This document shows, piece by piece, positions 59,451 to 62,708 of a stretch of DNA of 62,708 nucleotides. The DNA is from JBDRHL01 sp043816955 (lineage in GTDB: Bacteria; Planctomycetota; Phycisphaerae; Sedimentisphaerales; CAYZTY01), in the NCBI GenBank assembly GCA_043816955.1, contig JBDRHL010000034.1, forward strand, positions 1-62,708. The letters are read 5' to 3'. Made by a program: the position numbers and the translations under genes. The notes beneath the pieces were generated by a model. It saw only the letters and a list, made by a program, of their open reading frames with translations, searched no databases and was not told the origin of the DNA. How positions within the stretch are numbered: position 1 is the first letter of the stretch; the number at the start of each line of letters is the position of its first letter.

Positions 59451-60314
59451 ATGAAGAGACTGATTACAATCTGTGCAGCAACAGCCCTGCTCGTTGTGGG
59501 GTATGCAAAGGCAAGCTGGACGACTCTCGATATGCCAGGGGCAAACGGTACATATCCGCAGGGCATCGACGGGGACAGGATTGTCGGGGATTACTGGGAT
59601 GGCCGCGTGCATCATGGCTTTCTGTATGACGGTACAACCTGGACCACGCTCGATCCGCCGGGGGCTTCCTGGACACGTGTATACGGCATCGATGGGGACA
59701 GGATTGTCGGGATATACAGCGACGGCACCCAGGGCTACAGCTTTCTGTATGACGGTACGACTTGGACGACTCTCGATATGCCAGGGGCAGAGGGTACAAC
59801 TGCATACGGCATCGACGGGGACAAGATTGTCGGGGAATACTACGACGGCTCTATGTACCACGGCTTTCTATATGACGGTACGGCTTGGACGACTCTCGAT
59901 ATGCCGGGGGCAGAGGGTACAACTGCACACGGCATCGACGGGAACAGGATTGTCGGGATATACGCCTACGGCAACCGGAGCTACAGCTTTCTGTATGACG
60001 GTGCAACCTGGACGACACTCGATATGCCGGGGAAAAAGGGTATAGCTGCACGTGGCATCGACGGCGACAGAATTGTCGGGAGCTACAGCGACGGCTCCGG
60101 GTCATATGGCTTTCTGTATAACGGTACGACCTGGACCACGCTCGACAAACCAGGGGCAATAGCTACATATGCATACAGCATCGACGGGGACAGGATTGTC
60201 GGGAGCTACTACGACAGCCCCGTGACACAGGGCTTCGTATATGAAATCCCCGAACCCGCCACGCTTTTATTGCTCGGCCTCGGTGCGGTGCTCTTAAGAA
60301 AAAAACGCAGTTAA
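59451..60314 (+). CDS. PEP-CTERM protein made of 41-residue repeats
   Basis: Encodes 287 residues. The signal peptide (1-22) is followed by five complete 41-residue units plus a partial sixth (residues 23-264), each built on WTTLDMPGA, then GIDGDRIVG, then a GFLYDG or SFLYDG segment. It ends with a canonical PEP-CTERM anchor EIPEPATLLLLGLGAVLLRKKRS (written here to name its parts: PEP motif, hydrophobic helix, basic tail). Export and surface attachment through an EPS-linked exosortase system are expected; no exosortase is in the window. GAGGAGG lies at ideal spacing from the ATG. Units resemble HAF-type extracellular repeats. The alternation of GF- and SF-type endings suggests growth by duplication of pairs. 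Confidence 0.9.
   Translation: MKRLITICAATALLVVGYAKASWTTLDMPGANGTYPQGIDGDRIVGDYWDGRVHHGFLYDGTTWTTLDPPGASWTRVYGIDGDRIVGIYSDGTQGYSFLYDGTTWTTLDMPGAEGTTAYGIDGDKIVGEYYDGSMYHGFLYDGTAWTTLDMPGAEGTTAHGIDGNRIVGIYAYGNRSYSFLYDGATWTTLDMPGKKGIAARGIDGDRIVGSYSDGSGSYGFLYNGTTWTTLDKPGAIATYAYSIDGDRIVGSYYDSPVTQGFVYEIPEPATLLLLGLGAVLLRKKRS
59517..60245 (+). repeat. 123-bp tandem coding repeats (5 full, 1 partial)
   Basis: Units start at 59517, 59640, 59763, 59886, 60009 and 60132 (partial). They are in phase with the reading frame (41 codons) and similar at the DNA level, with units 3 and 4 closest. This near-identity leaves several other frames open on both strands. Confidence 0.85.
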
Positions 60315-60396
60315 ACTATTTTCACCTTGATTATCTGCTCAGAAGTGAATACGATTTTACCGACTAAATTTTGAGGTATTTTGTAAGGGCGGAAAA

Positions 60397-61068
60397 ATGA
60401 AAAAAACAATTTTGTTTTACAAGGATGTACTTTATAAATCCATTTTAGCTATTCTGATATGTATTGCTTTGATTTGGACAGTAGGGTGCGATGATAGTTA
60501 TAAACAAATCGAAATGATGCGTCAGGAAGCATGGGAGACAATATTCAAAGAAGGAACGGCAATAGAGGTCGAACGATATGCACTCACTCAAGAAAGTAAT
60601 GATTGCGCCCTAAATTTTCAAATATGGCAGCAGCATGAAATGGAGTTTATAGATAACTTGAGCATAGAAGAACTGACAGCTTATGAGCGACTCCGTTCTA
60701 CACCAATAGACAATGTGCCACAAATGGTGCTCAATCGACGGTTGCTATTAGACGTCCTGTCCGAGGACAATACTGCAGCATATTGGAACTTATTCCAAGA
60801 AGGGGCTAAATTGGCAGAGATGACCTCGCAGCTTGATAAAAAGATAAACGCATTTAATGAACGCGTTGTAAGGCATAATAAAAATGTGAAATTTCAGGCT
60901 GAGATTGACAAGGCAATGGTAGATGCAGAGCGACGACAGGAACAACAAATTCGGCAATCTTGGCAAAATTATAATAATCAACAATACCAGCAGCAATTAC
61001 TGAATTCGCTTAGTGGCATTCAAGGGAGGCTTAACTACATCCAAACTTCAATTATAAATCAGAATTAA
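60397..61068 (+). CDS. lipoprotein of unknown function
   Basis: Encodes 223 residues. Signal segment with membrane-length hydrophobic stretch (ILAILICIALIWTVGC) ending in a lipobox (WTVGC), so it is a predicted lipoprotein. The rest is charged and helical; residues ~155-205 are Gln/Asn-rich and likely coiled coil (DAERRQEQQIRQSWQN, then YQQQLLNSL). No known domain. A+T-rich compared with the flanking housekeeping genes, which may mean acquired DNA. It is followed 18 bases later by the remnant of a PEP-CTERM tail. Confidence 0.6.
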   Translation: MKKTILFYKDVLYKSILAILICIALIWTVGCDDSYKQIEMMRQEAWETIFKEGTAIEVERYALTQESNDCALNFQIWQQHEMEFIDNLSIEELTAYERLRSTPIDNVPQMVLNRRLLLDVLSEDNTAAYWNLFQEGAKLAEMTSQLDKKINAFNERVVRHNKNVKFQAEIDKAMVDAERRQEQQIRQSWQNYNNQQYQQQLLNSLSGIQGRLNYIQTSIINQN

Positions 61069-61086
61069 GGCGGTGGATTTATTGTA

Positions 61087-61159
61087 GTACCAGTGCCAAG
61101 ATAAAGAAATATTAGTCGTCCTCGGTACCGCGATTTTGATAAGAAAACATAGAGCATAA
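61087..61159 (+). pseudogene. decayed PEP-CTERM sorting-signal remnant
   Basis: The sequence reads V-P-V-P at 61087-61098, where a PEP motif would be V-P-E-P (one E-to-V change). After a frame disruption it reads VVLGTAILIRKHRA and a stop at 61157-61159. The hydrophobic stretch, basic end and stop match PEP-CTERM anchors such as that of the gene at 59451. No coding body remains in front, only the lipoprotein gene 18 bases away, so a former PEP-CTERM gene has been lost or replaced. Confidence 0.55.
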
Positions 61160-61218
61160 ATTTCATATTGCGTATTGCGAGAAAGTGAAAGAATGGAAAA
61201 TGGTGTGTACAGCACACC

Positions 61219-62124
61219 CTACTTGGCTATTTCATCTAAACGTTGCGAATAATAGTCCATCAACAACTGATATCGAAATGCTAGTTTAGTATTTTTCTTT
61301 TTTTTAAACCGCTCACATTCATTTGTAACATGTTTGAACCCGTCATTTATAGATTCATGAAATTTTTGCAAGCATTGATGATCGGCTACTCTGTCTGGTG
61401 ATTGAAAGTTTTGGATGCCATTACCGAGAAAATCAACGATTATTCTACCATCATTATCCTCGCATAGGAGAGACATACACCGACGAGCGATTTCAGTATT
61501 AAATCTATGTACCACATTATTATCTTCGATTTGATTGTGTAGTTTAATAAACTTAAGTAATTCATCGCCTACTATTATTCTGGGATACTGTGCAATTTTG
61601 CTTTCAAGTTTATATGCTTTATTAAGAACATTGCCATAAATACCAATCTCTGGATCAATCGTAGCCCATCCTATTTCGATACCACCTCTAAAAAAGATCC
61701 CATTCGCAAAGCTAATCCGCATGCATCTTGTAATAGCTGAAAGCATCTCAGCAATTGAGCGGAGGTTAATTTGCCCTTCAGAATTCACAAGTGAAGCATA
61801 GAAGACAATAGAATCGGAAAAGTACTGGCGACAAACTGGACTACCCTGTATTTCCTTATACTTCGATTTTTCTTCTGGAGAGCATCCTTGAAGCCAAGGA
61901 GGCTCTGATTGTTGATGGCTCTTGTGAAAAGACTTGAACAAACTATGAACTGTTTGGACTTTACCAAGAGTCTGTCGTAAAGTTTGTGTCAAAGAATTCC
62001 GATCTACATCTGGGGTAAGAATTTTAGGCGATTGTTCAAAGGCGGCCTTTTGTCCCAGGAGATCAACAAATGTGACAACATAATTATATATCAAGATATT
62101 ATTTTTGTCAGTCTGTTTTTTCAT
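61219..62124 (-). CDS. class III nucleotidyl-cyclase-like protein
   Basis: Encodes 301 residues from the ATG at 62124 (GTG at 62130 also possible; no good ribosome site for either). In the numbering of the longer frame, the fold markers of class III cyclases appear in order: metal-binding Asp23 (VVTFVDLLGQ), second Asp106 (QYFSDSIVFY), the FRGGIEIGWA strand, and GIYGNVLNKAYKLE, where Asn170 is kept and the transition-state Arg is replaced by Lys174. This suggests a cyclase-like domain with metal binding intact, possibly active on a nucleotide triphosphate. No regulatory, transmembrane or effector domain is attached. Convergent with the lipoprotein/remnant region. Confidence 0.55.
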   Translation of the reverse strand: MKKQTDKNNILIYNYVVTFVDLLGQKAAFEQSPKILTPDVDRNSLTQTLRQTLGKVQTVHSLFKSFHKSHQQSEPPWLQGCSPEEKSKYKEIQGSPVCRQYFSDSIVFYASLVNSEGQINLRSIAEMLSAITRCMRISFANGIFFRGGIEIGWATIDPEIGIYGNVLNKAYKLESKIAQYPRIIVGDELLKFIKLHNQIEDNNVVHRFNTEIARRCMSLLCEDNDGRIIVDFLGNGIQNFQSPDRVADHQCLQKFHESINDGFKHVTNECERFKKKKNTKLAFRYQLLMDYYSQRLDEIAK

Positions 62125-62708
62125 TGGCACGGTTCTGTGTGATTTTTCAAATAAACGATTCTATTTTTTCTTTGCCGATTATACAGGTTCGTGGATAAAA
62201 CCGCAAGGATTTGTTTTCGATTTGCCGTTTATAGAATCTGGCTTTGGAGGCTGGGTGATGAAAAAAATCACGCCGTCAGATATTTCTTTCTCCACCGCTG
62301 CCTCCCCCAACCATTTTGGTCATTCGGATTTTGAATTTCGGATTTGTTTCGGATTTCGTATTTCGCGCTTCGAATTTCTTCGTCTCTCTCGGCCCCTCCG
62401 CGGGATACAATAATCCCTGCCATCCCCAATCGAGGATTTCTAATTTACCGCTAAATATTTGATTTTTGCTCTGTAATTTTGCTTTTTGATCTTTAATCTT
62501 TGTTTTTTTCTGCCCCCAATCCCTAATCCCCAATCCAAAATCGCAAATCCAAAATCGTTTGAATCCCCCATCCCCCAAGCCCTAATCCCCAATCCAAAAT
62601 CCAAAATCGCAAATCCAAAATCGTTTGAATCCCCCGGATTCAAACAATTCCCGCAGGTCCGCAAAATCGTTACAACCGTTAAACTCGCTATATCTTAACA
62701 CGAAAAAA
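62125..62708. other. gene-poor, repeat-rich end of the window
   Basis: No convincing gene. From about 62300 the sequence consists of simple motifs: a TTTCGGATTT-like stretch (62326-62376) and ATCCAAAATC/CCCAATCC arrays (62515-62640). The 70- to 100-residue open frames here are products of the repeats. Confidence 0.6.
62521..62635. repeat. duplicated AATCCAAAATCG-type satellite
   Basis: Copy A (62521-62569, 49 bp) and copy B (62580-62635, 56 bp) are identical except for one 7-bp CCAAAAT insertion in B. They are built from CCCTAATCCCC, AATCCAAAATCGC, AAATCCAAAATCG and TTTGAATCCCCC. On the other strand they read as G-rich GGGGATT/GATTTTGG arrays. Confidence 0.8.

Noticed and set aside
59424..60159. 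Several other open frames over the repeat protein (both strands)
   Set aside because: They arise because the 123-bp repeats keep the same frames open in every unit. Only the 59451 frame has a ribosome site, a signal peptide and a PEP-CTERM end.
61219..62124. Complete Pycsar defence system
   Set aside because: Only a cyclase-like protein is visible; no effector with a cyclic-nucleotide-binding, TIR or multi-pass membrane domain lies next to it in the window.
62276..62698. Small ORFs at the right end
   Set aside because: Their translations simply mirror the simple repeats (strings of D, W, G, L, I, K) and frames are open on both strands.

Overview
The window looks like chromosomal DNA of a planctomycete, most likely class Phycisphaerae. 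The pointers are inferential: a PEP-CTERM sorting signal (59451-60314), a dockerin-like tail on a secreted beta-helix protein (17276-19192), excisionase-type HTH domains fused to receiver domains, and moderate GC. No rRNA or other decisive marker is present.

Layout. 1-229 is host flank with a 38-bp tandem duplication. 230-6781 is a 6.5-kb integrated element inserted in the 3' end of a tRNA-Pro(CGG) gene. It is bounded by 27-bp direct repeats and carries a tyrosine integrase, small HTH/Xis-like proteins, a winged-helix replication-type protein, iteron-like repeats, a lipoprotein serine protease and several unknown small genes. 6911-16823 is a minus-strand housekeeping run: tkt, pfk, mfd, a parvulin lipoprotein, acpS, mnmG. 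16824-17275 holds divergent promoters and a candidate structured RNA. 17276-24265 mixes secreted and carbohydrate-related genes (beta-helix protein, an unknown protein next to a GH172/DUF2961 enzyme), a DMT transporter, a GNAT and a GAF protein. 24499-27298 is a two-component pair (HDOD histidine kinase plus HTH-REC regulator). 27673-34177 is a rhamnose-type catabolic operon: rhamnulokinase, PHP protein, unusual MDR dehydrogenase and an aldolase-SDR fusion. 34242-36278 carries a CheY-like regulator, an HNH nuclease and an HU protein. 36752-47299 carries NfnAB-type flavoproteins, two tandem signal peptidases with zinc-ribbon insertions, gyrA, holA and glyA. 47383-58950 carries an oxidoreductase, an M48 lipoprotein, a rubrerythrin-like protein, an M50-like membrane protein, miaA, ispA-dxs-nadK, a TPR protein and a DinG-type helicase. 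59000-62708 is accessory: a hairpin repeat, a 41-residue-repeat PEP-CTERM protein, a lipoprotein, a decayed PEP-CTERM tail, a class III cyclase-like protein and AT/C-rich satellite-like repeats.

Main points for a second look. (1) The integrase reading frame crosses the attachment core. The two att copies are a multiple of three apart (6525 bp), so the excised circle would restore a different, probably native, 61-residue C-terminus that now lies at the other end of the element. (2) A promoter-terminator-bounded, about 180-nt structured RNA has mutually exclusive pairings. (3) Two adjacent signal peptidases share a four-cysteine insert between catalytic Ser and Lys. (4) The rhamnose-type operon contains PHP and double-Rossmann MDR proteins of unknown role. 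(5) An orphan nucleotidyl-cyclase-like protein. (6) A strand-composition switch around 43-47 kb, consistent with proximity to a replication terminus.
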